Source: Dyadobacter crusticola DSM 16708
GTDB taxonomy: Bacteria > Bacteroidota > Bacteroidia > Cytophagales > Spirosomataceae
Length of the DNA stretch: 64,000 bases
Direction of reading: 5' to 3'
Assembly (NCBI RefSeq): GCF_000701505.1
Contig: NZ_JNJB01000006.1
Location: forward strand, 372,001 to 436,000
Shown piece by piece: positions 26,508 through 36,165 of the stretch (positions are counted from its first letter, which is position 1; each line of letters begins with the position of its first letter). The notes under the pieces are model-generated. The model saw nothing but the letters and a program-made list of their open reading frames with translations, made no database searches and was not told where the DNA came from. The position numbers and the translations under genes were made by a program.

Positions 26508-27074
26508 TCAGCTGCCTGCGTTCGCCTTTTTCTTGTCTGCGTACTTTTTCTCTGCCGTTTTAGCCTTTTCGAAATCGAGTACAACGCCGTTAATGCAATA
26601 ACGCAAGCCGGTTGGCGGCGGACCATCGTCGAAGACGTGACCAAGATGCGACTTGCAGCGGCCGCACATTACCTCAGTCCTGCGCATTCCGTGGCTGTTG
26701 TCCTGAGCTTCTACGATTGATTTTTTACTGATTGGTTCAAAGAAGCTGGGCCAGCCGCAGCCGCTTTCGTACTTAGCGTCGCTCTTGAAAAGTGCATTAC
26801 CGCAAACTGCGCAGTAAAATGTCCCTATTTCCTTGGAGTGTTCGTACTCGCTGGTAAAAGGCCGCTCGGTACCTTTTAAACGCGCTACCTCATATACTTC
26901 GGGAGCAAGGATCTTCTGCCAGTCCTGGTTGCTTTTATTTACCGGAGCAGGATCAGAATGGGAATATTCAGGAGCCTTTTTCTGATCAGCAGGCTTGGAC
27001 GCCGACTGTCCGTAGCAGTTCTGAAGCACGAGCATCAGTACCACCGAGACTGCGATTGTTACTATATATTTCAT
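26508..27074 (-). CDS. msrB: Exported peptide-methionine (R)-S-oxide reductase
   Basis: 188 residues from MKYIVTIAV at 27074, a signal peptide ending near NCYGQ. The MsrB domain is complete: RPFTSEYEHSKEIG, zinc-site pair CAVC and CGRC, SGCGWPSF, and the catalytic Cys in LRYCINGV. It repairs methionine-R-sulfoxide in proteins. The signal peptide means it acts outside the cytosol, so it needs an exported reductant. The Cys near the cleavage site is not a clean lipobox. It is convergent with the barrel gene, 1 bp apart. Confidence 0.92.
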   Translation of the reverse strand: MKYIVTIAVSVVLMLVLQNCYGQSASKPADQKKAPEYSHSDPAPVNKSNQDWQKILAPEVYEVARLKGTERPFTSEYEHSKEIGTFYCAVCGNALFKSDAKYESGCGWPSFFEPISKKSIVEAQDNSHGMRRTEVMCGRCKSHLGHVFDDGPPPTGLRYCINGVVLDFEKAKTAEKKYADKKKANAGS

Positions 27075-27158
27075 GTTGACAATGGATGTTTGTTCTACTA
27101 TATATACGATAAACAAACGGATATAGTTGTGATCAAACCATTGTTTGCCAAGTTTCTT

Positions 27159-28499
27159 TTATACCTGGTGCAGGGCAGGGGAACGAGCGGCTTGGTCGAT
27201 CTTACTAACTCCGACCGGAATTCTCAGGTAGCATTTCGTCCCGGTTTCAGGCGAGCTGGAAAATGTGATTTCGCCGTTAATAGCATCTGCATACTTCTTC
27301 GCCAGCACCAAACCCAGGCCGCCGGACCGGGATGTATTCCTGAATTTGTTTTCCCAGCTTTCGGCAATCGCTTGTTGAGCGCTCTTACTGATTCCAGGGC
27401 CATTATCTGCGACGCAGAATTCGTGCTGTGAGCCTTTCCTTACATAAGTGAGTGTAACAGTGCTGTTCTTGCCGGAGTACTTTACCGCATTGTTGATAAA
27501 GTTCCTGATCACGACGGAGAAAAGGTTAGGTTCGGAGAAAACCATTAAATGGTCAGGGATTTCTGAATAGAGGCTTATACCTTTCTCCCTCGCAATCCCG
27601 GCGTACACATTAATTGTTTCCTCGATTGCATTATTGACATTAAAATCGTGCAGGACTACATTTGAGCCAGACTCGATATTTCCGTTTGTGATAGCCAGCA
27701 GGTTCAGGAGCAGATTTTGCGTATTCACAACAGAATGGCTTAGTTCGGCTTCCAGCCCCTTCCGCTCTTCCACGCTCAGGTCGTAGCTACCTAAAATATC
27801 CAAGTATTTTTTCAACGAAATCAATGGTGTCTGGTAATCATGCGAAATTACCGAGATCAGCCGGGCCTTTTCCTCGTGCAGTTCGTCCAGGAGCATTGCG
27901 TGATTTTCAGCCTTTTCCCGTTCAGCCCGGTAGCTGCTGATGATATATCCCAGCGTGATCAGTATCACAATTACGCTCACTAGATAAGTAGAACCGATAT
28001 CAATGAAATGCTGCTCTGTGCCGGTATACCCGGACACTACAAACTCCGGGTAAAAGTATTCTGTTGTCAAAAGCCCGCCGACGACCGCAATGTTGGTGAT
28101 AGTGATTATGAAGTACTGCTTTCGGGGCGCGATCGTAAGTGACAGGAAGTACACCAGCCCCAAGGACAGGAGGGTTGATCCCGAAATTCCGGCCCCAATA
28201 CGGTAAGAGGCTATGAAAAAGAGATAAATGATGGTCATGTAAAGGTTGAAGGAAAGCGTTGTGCGATTCCTGAACCTTGACAGATAATAAAGAAAAAGCT
28301 GAAATGGAATAAGTACGGCAGTGATTACCGATGCTGTAAACAGGCCGGTGACAAAGCTGAATACAAATACGTACACCATTACCAGGATCGTGGCGGTACA
28401 TGCAAAATGGTAGATCCTGCTTTGAAGTGAAAACAGGTCGCTGTCACCTTGGAGGTACTGCCAGTATTTAAGTATGGTCTTGTGAACTTTGTTGATCAA
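27159..28499 (-). CDS. Membrane sensor histidine kinase
   Basis: 446 residues. About six membrane spans at 28-205, then HisKA with H220 in VISHDYQTP and a HATPase_c domain (N box VIRNFINNAVKYS, G1 VADNGPGIS, G2 GGLGLVLAKKYADAI). No PAS or extracellular sensor domain is seen, so the membrane part probably senses. No response regulator gene is adjacent, so this is an orphan kinase. Confidence 0.88.
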   Translation of the reverse strand: MINKVHKTILKYWQYLQGDSDLFSLQSRIYHFACTATILVMVYVFVFSFVTGLFTASVITAVLIPFQLFLYYLSRFRNRTTLSFNLYMTIIYLFFIASYRIGAGISGSTLLSLGLVYFLSLTIAPRKQYFIITITNIAVVGGLLTTEYFYPEFVVSGYTGTEQHFIDIGSTYLVSVIVILITLGYIISSYRAEREKAENHAMLLDELHEEKARLISVISHDYQTPLISLKKYLDILGSYDLSVEERKGLEAELSHSVVNTQNLLLNLLAITNGNIESGSNVVLHDFNVNNAIEETINVYAGIAREKGISLYSEIPDHLMVFSEPNLFSVVIRNFINNAVKYSGKNSTVTLTYVRKGSQHEFCVADNGPGISKSAQQAIAESWENKFRNTSRSGGLGLVLAKKYADAINGEITFSSSPETGTKCYLRIPVGVSKIDQAARSPALHQV

Positions 28500-28578
28500 A
28501 GCGTTGCCAGTTTAACAAAGAAATTCACGAGAATAAGAAAGTAGTGCGCTAGGAGATAAGCGGGCCTTTTCTTTCTGA

Positions 28579-29307
28579 TCAGATAAAAGCACCGATATCG
28601 CGCACGCCCAGCATTCTTGCACTGGTAAAGCCTTCCCCAAAGGTTACACCCACGGCGTGGCCCATTTCGCGTGCACGCGAAATGATGAATTCGAGGAATT
28701 CAGGCGTGGAAATATAACTCTGCGGCTCGCTTTCTCCCTGATATTCGGGAATGTGAAACTGGCTTTTAAATGCGCGCACCGCTTCTATTTTCCGGTCGTG
28801 AAACTCGGTGATATCTACCACGAAATCAGGCTTGATGTACCTGTCCTGAACAGCATGAAATACCTGCTTCGGACGCCAGGCTTCCTGCTCATTTCCATTT
28901 TCATCAAACGTCTTCACCATTCTCAATCCCGCATAAAAACAGGCATCAGCTACCAACCGGGCTCCGCGTCCGTGATCAGGGTGGCGGTCGTCGATCGCAT
29001 TGGTGATCACGATATCTGGCTGGTATTTCCTGATGAACGGGATGATCGCTTTCTGGTGCTCTTCGTCGTTTTTGAAGAAACCATCGGCCAGACCCACATT
29101 CTCCCGAACAGACACACCCAGAATAGCTGCTGCATCTTTACCTTCCTGAATGCGACCCTCGGGTGTTCCCCTGGTGCCAAGTTCACCTCTTGTCAAATCG
29201 ATTATCCCAACCTTTTTGCCGAGCGCCATTTGGGACAATAATGTCCCGGCACAACACAGCTCAACGTCGTCGGGATGAGCTGTGATGGCGAGTATATCAA
29301 GTTTCAT
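28579..29307 (-). CDS. bshB1: Bacillithiol biosynthesis deacetylase BshB1
   Basis: 242 residues of the PIG-L/LmbE family. The zinc motif AHPDD is at 10-14 (H11, D14) and the HPDHGRGARLV motif supplies the third ligand; DLTRGELGTRGTPEGR is characteristic of BshB1. It removes the acetyl group from N-acetylglucosaminyl malate in bacillithiol synthesis in the cytosol. The gene lies 8 bp downstream of the M23 peptidase gene. Bacillithiol in Bacteroidota agrees with the organism call. Confidence 0.92.
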   Translation of the reverse strand: MKLDILAITAHPDDVELCCAGTLLSQMALGKKVGIIDLTRGELGTRGTPEGRIQEGKDAAAILGVSVRENVGLADGFFKNDEEHQKAIIPFIRKYQPDIVITNAIDDRHPDHGRGARLVADACFYAGLRMVKTFDENGNEQEAWRPKQVFHAVQDRYIKPDFVVDITEFHDRKIEAVRAFKSQFHIPEYQGESEPQSYISTPEFLEFIISRAREMGHAVGVTFGEGFTSARMLGVRDIGAFI

Positions 29308-29315
29308 GTTTTAGA

Positions 29316-30395
29316 TTATTTAATGCGAAGCTTTTGTCCGATCCGTAATGTTGAGCGGCTGGACATGCGGTTACGGCGGGCAATAGAGGAAACGCTCACA
29401 CCGTAGCGTTCTGCAATGGCACCCAGCGTGTCGCCCGGGCGCACTTTGTGTAGAACAGACCGACTATAAGCAGCGGGTGCCGCGTCGCCGGATTCGAATT
29501 CACCTTTGTTGGATTTACCTCTGAGATGGTTCCATACTGAACTTGTCAATAGGAAATGATCAGATTTAATGGCCCGGTTATCCCAATCGAAAATATGTCT
29601 GGGGTCAAATGGATTTCCTTCGTACCGGTTTTCGTAATGCAGGTGAGAGCCGGAGCTTCTGCCTGTATTCCCGCCCAGGCCGATCACTTCGCCCGCCTTG
29701 ACGATCTGTCCGGACTCGACCATTTGTTTAGAAAGGTGCCCGTACAAAGTTTCAAGCCCGTTATAATGCCGCACCACAATGAAACGGCCGTAACCTGATC
29801 CATCCCACGCAACAATCCTGACCATTCCGTCATAGGTACTTCTTACCGTATCGCCTGTTTCCAGGTCGAGGTCGGTACCATTGTGCCAGCGGCCCCAGCG
29901 ATAGCTGAAATTGGAAGTAGTAGGGGTTTTTTCCATTGGCGTGCTCCATTTCCGGTTCAGCGCCTCGTTGTATAATGTCAGGTCGACGGGTTCGTCAAAT
30001 TCAAGGGGGTTCAAGCCGTAGGGGTTGATGGTACGCGCATCCCAGATTACATAATATTCTGCCGCTTTCACCCATTCGTCGCCCACCTGCAAGGAGTCCA
30101 CGACTTCTACCACTTCTGTTTCTCCTTCATCAAGGGTCGTGGTATCTTCGTGTACAACGGGGTTAAGGGGTTTTACAGGCTCAAACTGGTTTTGAAATTT
30201 CAGGTTGGAGGTTTCCACCTGGTATTCGTCTTCGGGCTGGGGGACGGTAGCCTTGGTAGTAGGTCCTTCGTTGGCGTTGTTTCCGGACTGGTTAATCTTT
30301 GGATTTCTTCTGAATTTACCTCGCTCTTGTGCTTGCGTGTTCCATGAAATCAAACACACCATCATCAGCAAACTTACAATAAGCTTTACTTTCAT
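29316..30395 (-). CDS. Periplasmic M23 peptidase with C-terminal LysM
   Basis: 359 residues. Signal peptide ends NTQAQ. A low-complexity stretch (about 30-100) leads to a Peptidase_M23 domain (about 160-270): zinc ligands in RWHNGTDLD and in GSHLHYE, with LYGHLS and GNTGRSSG between. A LysM domain closes the protein (about 312-358: HKVRPGDTLGAIAERYG). It probably cleaves or binds peptidoglycan, or activates amidases if the site is degenerate. A perfect 13-bp inverted repeat sits 12 bp before the start. Confidence 0.9.
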   Translation of the reverse strand: MKVKLIVSLLMMVCLISWNTQAQERGKFRRNPKINQSGNNANEGPTTKATVPQPEDEYQVETSNLKFQNQFEPVKPLNPVVHEDTTTLDEGETEVVEVVDSLQVGDEWVKAAEYYVIWDARTINPYGLNPLEFDEPVDLTLYNEALNRKWSTPMEKTPTTSNFSYRWGRWHNGTDLDLETGDTVRSTYDGMVRIVAWDGSGYGRFIVVRHYNGLETLYGHLSKQMVESGQIVKAGEVIGLGGNTGRSSGSHLHYENRYEGNPFDPRHIFDWDNRAIKSDHFLLTSSVWNHLRGKSNKGEFESGDAAPAAYSRSVLHKVRPGDTLGAIAERYGVSVSSIARRNRMSSRSTLRIGQKLRIK

Positions 30396-30406
30396 ATTTA
30401 AAATGG

Positions 30407-30447
30407 GTCAGACTACATACGAGCGGTGAGCTAATATGTAGTCTGAC
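30407..30447. repeat. Perfect 13-bp inverted repeat at the M23 gene start
   Basis: GTCAGACTACATA (30407-30419) and TATGTAGTCTGAC (30435-30447) are exact inverted copies separated by 15 nt. It lies between the trxB stop (30472) and the M23 start (30395). It could be the trxB terminator (a short T-rich run follows on the minus strand) or a regulatory hairpin. Confidence 0.7.
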
Positions 30448-30471
30448 TAAATTTTAGGGGTTGGGCAAAAA

Positions 30472-31443
30472 TTAAGCTGTTGTTTCTTCGATAATCTCTT
30501 CCACTTCTCTTTCCATCAAAAAACGTTCTGCATCCAAAGCTGCCATACATCCTGTACCTGCTGCTGTAATCGCCTGTCTGTACACGTTATCCTGTGCGTC
30601 TCCACAAGCGAACACACCCTTAATGTTGGTGCAGGCACTTCCTTTTACGGTTTGAATGTAGCCGGTTTCGTCCATGTGCAGATATCCTTTGAATATATCC
30701 GTGTTAGGTTTGTGGCCGATTGCTACAAAGAAACCGGTTGCGTCGAGAAGTTGCTCCTCGCCGGTCTTATTATTTTTTACCAAAACAGATTCCAGTCCTT
30801 CTTCTCCATTCAGCTTCACGGTTTCTGTATTCCACAATACTTCAATATTAGGAAGCATTTCAATGCGTTTCTGCATGATCTTTGAAGCGCGCATTTCGTC
30901 GCGGCGCACCAGGAGGTATACTTTGCGGCATAATTTCGCAAGGTAGCTCGCTTCTTCCGCTGCCGTGTCTCCGGCTCCCACAACCACTACATCCTGGCCC
31001 CGAAAAAAGAATCCGTCGCAAACTGCGCAGGCAGATACTCCGCGACCATTCAGCCTGTCCTCTCCCTCGATTCCCAGCCACTTCGCAGAAGCGCCCGTGG
31101 AAACGATCACCGAGTCGGCAATGATCTCGTGCTTGTTGTCAATGATTACTTTGTGCGGATAAGAAGTGAAATCAACTTCCGTCGCCATTCCGTAGCGGAT
31201 ATCCGTACCAAAACGTTTGGCTTGCTTTTCGAAATTGATCATCATTTCGGGGCCGGTAATTCCGTCGGGGTACCCGGGATAATTATCAACTTCGGTGGTA
31301 ATGGTAAGCTGGCCGCCGGGTTGGGCGCCTTGGTATAGTACAGGATTCAAACCTGCTCTTGATGCATATATGGCGGCAGTGTATCCGGCAGGTCCGGAAC
31401 CGATAATGAGGCAGGAAACTTTCTCAGATGACATGATTGACAA
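30472..31443 (-). CDS. trxB: Thioredoxin-disulfide reductase
   Basis: 323 residues, the usual TrxB length. The FAD-binding GSGPAGYTAAIYASRAG, the redox-active CAVC in SACAVCDGFFFRGQ, the NADPH-binding GAGDTAAEEASYL and the C-terminal GVFACGDAQDNVYRQAITAAGTG are all present. It reduces thioredoxin with NADPH in the cytosol. Start at 31443 or at the second Met, 31434. The genes for MsrB and bacillithiol synthesis are nearby. Confidence 0.95.
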   Translation of the reverse strand: MSIMSSEKVSCLIIGSGPAGYTAAIYASRAGLNPVLYQGAQPGGQLTITTEVDNYPGYPDGITGPEMMINFEKQAKRFGTDIRYGMATEVDFTSYPHKVIIDNKHEIIADSVIVSTGASAKWLGIEGEDRLNGRGVSACAVCDGFFFRGQDVVVVGAGDTAAEEASYLAKLCRKVYLLVRRDEMRASKIMQKRIEMLPNIEVLWNTETVKLNGEEGLESVLVKNNKTGEEQLLDATGFFVAIGHKPNTDIFKGYLHMDETGYIQTVKGSACTNIKGVFACGDAQDNVYRQAITAAGTGCMAALDAERFLMEREVEEIIEETTA

Positions 31444-31596
31444 TAACTAGCGTATACAAAAAAACGTTACAAAATCTATTCAGGATTTTACTTGAAAATA
31501 TAAGTGTGTGGAATTGAAAAGGCCTTTAAGGCATTCGCATAGTACAACAGCGACAGATCAACAAAAGTGCGAAATTTAGCCCCGTAATGCAAGCTA

Positions 31597-33513
31597 TCAG
31601 AGAATGCGCCACTCAATGCGCCTGTTTTTTTGGCGGTTTGCTTCGGTATCATTCGCAGCTACTGGTTTTGTTTCTCCATAACCTTTTGACAGAATGCGGG
31701 GCTGGGCAATACCCGATTTGTGCAAATACTGCTGAACAGATTGCGCGCGCCGGCGTGACAGTTCCATGTTTTCACTATCCGAGCCCACATCGTCGGTATG
31801 TCCGGAAATCTCGATTTTTACATCCTTGTTCCGGCTCAGGAAGTCGACCATTTTGTCGAGCTCGACTTTTGATTTTTCATCCAGTTCGTACCTGCCCGTC
31901 TGGAAAAAGATGTTATTCAAAATTTCAGCGCGGTCTTTTTCGATCGCCTCCAAAGGAATTTGAAGGTCGACAAACGAAATGGAGTCACTGACTGAAAAAG
32001 TTAAGCTTTTGAAGAGGTACCCGGGTTTTGAAACAAAAAATGCATACTCTCCGCCTTTATTGAGCACCGCCAGAAACGAACCCGTGCGACCGTCGGAAGT
32101 GAATGCACCTACTTTCTGCTGCGTTTTCAGGTCAAAAAGGTCGATATCGGACGAAACTGGCTGCCCGGTTTTCTTGTCTGTCACCTTACCTTTTGCGTAT
32201 CGGGTAGGTACGATCATGTTTTGAAGCGATTCTGGCAATTCGAAAGTGTAGATCAGCGAGCGGCCTTTTCCTTTGTCAGAAGTGTCGTCGGTATAATAGG
32301 CATTTTTTCCGTCAGAGGCGATAAAAAGTCCAACCTGATCTGCAACGGTGTTAATAGGATATCCCAGATTTTTCGGAGCTCCCCAGATTGTGTCTGTCTT
32401 TTGAGAAATGAAAATATCGAAACCGCCCATTCCTGCCAGTCCATCGGAAGCAAAAAAGAGCGTCCGGCCGTTTGCGTGGATAAAAGGTGCATTTTCATCG
32501 TCGGGTGTGTTGATGGCGGGACCCAGGTTTTTAGGCGCATTCCATTGCTTTTTCTCATTCAAAGTTGTGACCCAGATATCCCTTTTGCCGATTCCGTCCT
32601 TTCGTTCAGAGGCAAAGTACAATGTACGTCCGTCAGCTGACAGTGAAGGTTGCGATTCCCAGTCGCGGGTGTTGACCTGCTCACCAAGATTTACCGGTGG
32701 AGCCCAGTCTTTTCCTTCTTTATGTGTTATATAAAGATCGCAGCTACCATAGCCTTCGGGCCGGTTGCAGGCTGTGAAAACGAGGGTACGACCGTCAGCT
32801 GAAACACTGCACGTGCCTTCATTATTAATGGTGTTGATAGCGGGTGAAATATCTTCGGGAACATCCCAACCCACCAGCGCTCCGTCTTTCTTGGTGCGGT
32901 TGGTGACGTAGATGTTTTCGTCGCGTTCTTCCGTCAGTCCGGTGAAAATTAAAGTCTCGTTATCGGCTGTCAACACAGGGAAATACTGCGTTCGCAGGAA
33001 ATTGACTGTATCGCCCATTGATTTTTTCTGAATAGCCAGCGGCTTTTTGATCGCTTCTGCGGCAAACTTTGAGGAGATAATGGATTTTTCAGCCAATCTG
33101 AACAGGCTCGATTTCGGCGGGAACAGCTTTATGGCTTTTTCAAAATAAAACTGCGCCGAATCGTATCGCTCAGCCTGGAAGTGGTACCTGCCCAGCCACT
33201 GAAATCCCGGTCCTGATTGCGGTGCGTCGGGTTTGAGCCGGGTAGCAAGCGTATAATATTTGCGGGCCAGATCAGCATTGCGCTGCAACTCGTAAATCTG
33301 CGCCAGCCTTAGATGGGTATCGTAACTTTGAGGTGTTTCCTGCAGCACTTTTTCAAACAATAATATTGCCTCTCCAAGCTGGCGCTGCTGCCACGCTTTT
33401 TGCGCCTTTTCATAATTTTCTCGTCCTTTTCTGGACAGGGTAGCCTCTTGCGCCACCACATTGAACGATCCTGAAAAACTTAGAATAACAATAAAAACGA
33501 CGGCCCAACGCAT
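31597..33513 (-). CDS. OmpA-family protein with TPRs and PD40 repeats
   Basis: 638 residues from MRWAVVFIV at 33513, a signal peptide ending NVVAQ. Then TPR-like helices (about 25-130), six or so PD40/WD40-like blades (LSADGRTLYFASERKDGIGKRDI-type, about 160-420), a carboxypeptidase-regulatory-like insert (about 430-515) and an OmpA_C peptidoglycan-binding domain (about 530-638: FFQTGRYELDEKS, ISGHTDDVGS, NRRIEWRIL). This layout is common in Bacteroidota and is related to gliding and type IX secretion accessory proteins, although a household envelope role is equally possible. Its start overlaps the queE stop by 1 nt. Confidence 0.85.
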   Translation of the reverse strand: MRWAVVFIVILSFSGSFNVVAQEATLSRKGRENYEKAQKAWQQRQLGEAILLFEKVLQETPQSYDTHLRLAQIYELQRNADLARKYYTLATRLKPDAPQSGPGFQWLGRYHFQAERYDSAQFYFEKAIKLFPPKSSLFRLAEKSIISSKFAAEAIKKPLAIQKKSMGDTVNFLRTQYFPVLTADNETLIFTGLTEERDENIYVTNRTKKDGALVGWDVPEDISPAINTINNEGTCSVSADGRTLVFTACNRPEGYGSCDLYITHKEGKDWAPPVNLGEQVNTRDWESQPSLSADGRTLYFASERKDGIGKRDIWVTTLNEKKQWNAPKNLGPAINTPDDENAPFIHANGRTLFFASDGLAGMGGFDIFISQKTDTIWGAPKNLGYPINTVADQVGLFIASDGKNAYYTDDTSDKGKGRSLIYTFELPESLQNMIVPTRYAKGKVTDKKTGQPVSSDIDLFDLKTQQKVGAFTSDGRTGSFLAVLNKGGEYAFFVSKPGYLFKSLTFSVSDSISFVDLQIPLEAIEKDRAEILNNIFFQTGRYELDEKSKVELDKMVDFLSRNKDVKIEISGHTDDVGSDSENMELSRRRAQSVQQYLHKSGIAQPRILSKGYGETKPVAANDTEANRQKNRRIEWRIL

Positions 33514-34139
33514 TATGGAATGTTCATAAACTTGTGAGTTTGTAACGACATTTTCCATTTGGGATTGTCTTTGATATAGTCAATCATCAAAGGCAGCATG
33601 ATATCGTGCTTACTCCATTCCGGCTGCATCAGCAATGTGCAGTTTTCATTGACCAATGCGGCGTGCTCTTCTGCAAAATCGAAATCACTTTTGTTGTAAA
33701 TGATCGCTTTCAGCTCGTTGGCATTCCGGTAAATGTCGGGATGCGGGGTTTTGAATTTTTTAGGAGAAAAACAAACCCAGTCCCAGTGACCTGAGAAAGG
33801 GTAGACGCCGGAAGTTTCAATGTTGGTTTTAAATCCCGCCTCCTGCAATGCGGTTGTGAGCGCATCCAGGTTATACATCAAAGGCTCGCCTCCGGTGATT
33901 ACAGCGAGGCGGCCTGGATATTGCAAAGCGCCTTCCACAATTGAATTGATCGTGTATTTAGGATGTGCCTCTGCATCCCATGATTCTTTCACATCGCACC
34001 AGTGACAGCCTACCTCGCACCCGCCCAGACGGATGAAATAAGCTGCCCGGCCGCTGTGCTGCCCTTCACCCTGCAAGGTGTAAAATGCTTCCATAACGGG
34101 AAGCGCGCTGGTGTATATTGGTAATGTTTCGGTAAGCAA
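33513..34139 (-). CDS. queE: 7-carboxy-7-deazaguanine synthase QueE
   Basis: 208 residues, radical SAM. The iron-sulfur cysteines C41, C45 and C48 lie in GGCEVGCHWCD, with the substrate-binding MEAFYTLQGEGQHSGR ahead of them and the AVITGGEPLMY motif after. It makes 7-carboxy-7-deazaguanine for queuosine in tRNA. The stop overlaps the next start as TAATG. It is divergent from mnmE, another tRNA-modification gene. Confidence 0.93.
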   Translation of the reverse strand: MLTETLPIYTSALPVMEAFYTLQGEGQHSGRAAYFIRLGGCEVGCHWCDVKESWDAEAHPKYTINSIVEGALQYPGRLAVITGGEPLMYNLDALTTALQEAGFKTNIETSGVYPFSGHWDWVCFSPKKFKTPHPDIYRNANELKAIIYNKSDFDFAEEHAALVNENCTLLMQPEWSKHDIMLPLMIDYIKDNPKWKMSLQTHKFMNIP

Positions 34140-34257
34140 AATCTTGAATTGCTAAATGTTTAAAAGAGCGTAACAATTGCCACAGCTCAAAAATCCCACA
34201 AAGGTACAAAAATCAATGCGGAACCGCCCGTCGTGAAAATAGTCGCATATTTGTATT

Positions 34258-35625
34258 ATGAATACCTCACCAATTCATCAGCAGGAAGTAATATGTGCGC
34301 TCGCAACTCCTTCGGGAGTGGGTGCGATAGCCGTCATCAGGGTCTCAGGGAAAGGCTGCATTGACATGGTCAGTCGAATTTTTAAAGGTAAAAATCTGAC
34401 CGAAGTCCCGACGCATACCGTGCATTTCGGCACGATCCGTGCAAACGGGGAGATCGTCGACGAAGTGCTCGCAACCGTTTTCAAAAGTCCCAAGTCATTT
34501 ACAAAAGAGGATTCCGTGGAGATTTCGTGCCACGGTTCCAGCTATATTATTGGTCAGATCCTGCGGTCGCTGATCCAGCAAGGCGCGCGGATTGCAATGC
34601 CGGGTGAATTTACCCAGCGTGCTTTTCTGAACGGACAATTCGACCTCGTGCAGGCAGAGGCGGTCGCCGATCTGATCGCGGCAGATTCGCAGGCCAGTCA
34701 TCGCACGGCGTTGAACCAGTTGCGCGGCGGCTTTTCAAAAAAACTCGCGGCGCTCCGTACTGAGCTGATCCATTTTGCTTCTCTGATTGAACTTGAACTG
34801 GATTTTGGTGAAGAGGATGTAGAGTTTGCCCAGCGCGATGATTTGCGCAGGTTGATCGAAGCGCTGCTGGCCAGTATTGGCCCGCTGATCAACTCGTTTG
34901 ATTTCGGAAATGCGATCAAAGAAGGTATTCCAGTCGCCATTATCGGCTCTCCTAATGTGGGTAAATCGACACTGCTGAATGCGCTTTTGAACGAGGAGAA
35001 AGCCATAGTAACCAGTATCGCCGGCACTACCCGTGACGTAATTGAAGACACGATGGTGCTCGCCGGCCTGAAATTCCGTTTCATCGACACCGCTGGAATC
35101 CGCGAAACCACCGATCTGGTCGAATCCATCGGCATCGAACGTTCCCGCGCCGCCATGGAAAAAGCTGATATCGTCATTTTCCTCTTCGACAGCCAAGAAA
35201 CGCTCGCGGAAAACCAGCAGCTGGCCGCCCTGCTACCTGCAGAAAAGCCAAGGTTTTTTGTCCTGAACAAAGCAGATCTGAACCCGGATCTGGCTACCGA
35301 AATGGCCCGGGTAAATCCCGGACACCTCATAATTTCAGCACGTACCCAATCCGGCATTCACCAACTTACAGACAGCCTGGTAAACCTCGTCGGCAGCCGC
35401 GCCCCAGGCGACACTGTGGTAAATAACATGCGGCATTATCAGCACCTTGTAAAAACGCACGAAGCACTCAGTGACGTCCTAAACGGCCTCCAAACCGGCG
35501 TCACAGGCGACTTCCTGGCGCAGGATATCAGGTTGGCGCTGCATCATTTGGGAGAGATTACAGGGACGATTGTGACGGATGATTTGCTGGATAATATATT
35601 CTCGAAGTTTTGTATCGGGAAGTAA
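34258..35625 (+). CDS. mnmE: tRNA modification GTPase MnmE
   Basis: 455 residues, the usual MnmE length. An N-terminal formyl-THF-binding domain (ICALATPSGVGAIAVIRVSG; PGEFTQRAFLNG), a G domain inserted in helices (P-loop GSPNVGKSTLLNAL, TTRDVIED, DTAGIRET, NKAD) and the C-terminal DNIFSKFCIGK with its catalytic Cys. With MnmG it modifies the wobble uridine of certain tRNAs. Convincing start at 34258. Confidence 0.96.
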   Translation: MNTSPIHQQEVICALATPSGVGAIAVIRVSGKGCIDMVSRIFKGKNLTEVPTHTVHFGTIRANGEIVDEVLATVFKSPKSFTKEDSVEISCHGSSYIIGQILRSLIQQGARIAMPGEFTQRAFLNGQFDLVQAEAVADLIAADSQASHRTALNQLRGGFSKKLAALRTELIHFASLIELELDFGEEDVEFAQRDDLRRLIEALLASIGPLINSFDFGNAIKEGIPVAIIGSPNVGKSTLLNALLNEEKAIVTSIAGTTRDVIEDTMVLAGLKFRFIDTAGIRETTDLVESIGIERSRAAMEKADIVIFLFDSQETLAENQQLAALLPAEKPRFFVLNKADLNPDLATEMARVNPGHLIISARTQSGIHQLTDSLVNLVGSRAPGDTVVNNMRHYQHLVKTHEALSDVLNGLQTGVTGDFLAQDIRLALHHLGEITGTIVTDDLLDNIFSKFCIGK

Positions 35626-35682
35626 ATGTCGAGGTGATAACAGGCTGTTAAAGTATTGGCATACATCTGAAATTTTAAAACT

Positions 35683-36165
35683 ATGGACGGGCAAGACATT
35701 CGTTGGGAGCAGCGGTTCGGTAATTATCTTAGGGCGTTGCGAAAGTTAGATCTGGCGGTATCTAAAATTAGAGCAGATTATCCTTTGGACGAGGCCGGAA
35801 ATATTGATGAAGATGAATTTCTGGATGATATCATTAAAGAAGGGCTCATCCAGCGATTCGAGTATACGCACGAACTGGCGTGGAATGTCATGAAAGATTT
35901 TCTTTTGTACGAGGCTGATATAAAGGTGCTAGGGTCCAAAGACGCAACAAGGGCAGCTTTTGCTGCGGATTTAATTGAAGATGGCGAGCTATGGATGGAA
36001 ATGATTAAAAGCCGGAATCAAACCTCGCATACGTACAACGAAGGAACGGCCAATGTCATTTTTAAGAAAGTGTTGGAAGAGTATTTACCAGCATTTCAAG
36101 ATTTTAAGGCTACAATGGGCGAGAAGCGCAATGGAAAGCAGGGCAACCTATTTTACGAGAAATGA
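35683..36165 (+). CDS. hepT: HEPN-domain toxin, HepT-like
   Basis: 160 residues, helical. The HEPN active motif R111-x4-H116-x-Y118 lies in SRNQTSHTYNE, exactly the RX4HXY pattern of HepT RNase toxins. The chain is also annotated in some families as a nucleotidyltransferase substrate-binding protein (HI0074 type). ATGA overlap with the nucleotidyltransferase gene that follows fixes it as the toxin half of a toxin-antitoxin pair. In HepT/MntA systems the antitoxin modifies the Tyr of this motif. Confidence 0.85.
   Translation: MDGQDIRWEQRFGNYLRALRKLDLAVSKIRADYPLDEAGNIDEDEFLDDIIKEGLIQRFEYTHELAWNVMKDFLLYEADIKVLGSKDATRAAFAADLIEDGELWMEMIKSRNQTSHTYNEGTANVIFKKVLEEYLPAFQDFKATMGEKRNGKQGNLFYEK

Noticed and set aside
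34242..34260. Leaderless mnmE promoter (CATATTTG just before ATG)
   Set aside because: The first two bases do not match TAnnTTTG and no upstream element was found, so it is too weak to report.
34698..35357. 219-residue minus-strand frame
   Set aside because: Antisense to mnmE, which is clearly intact.
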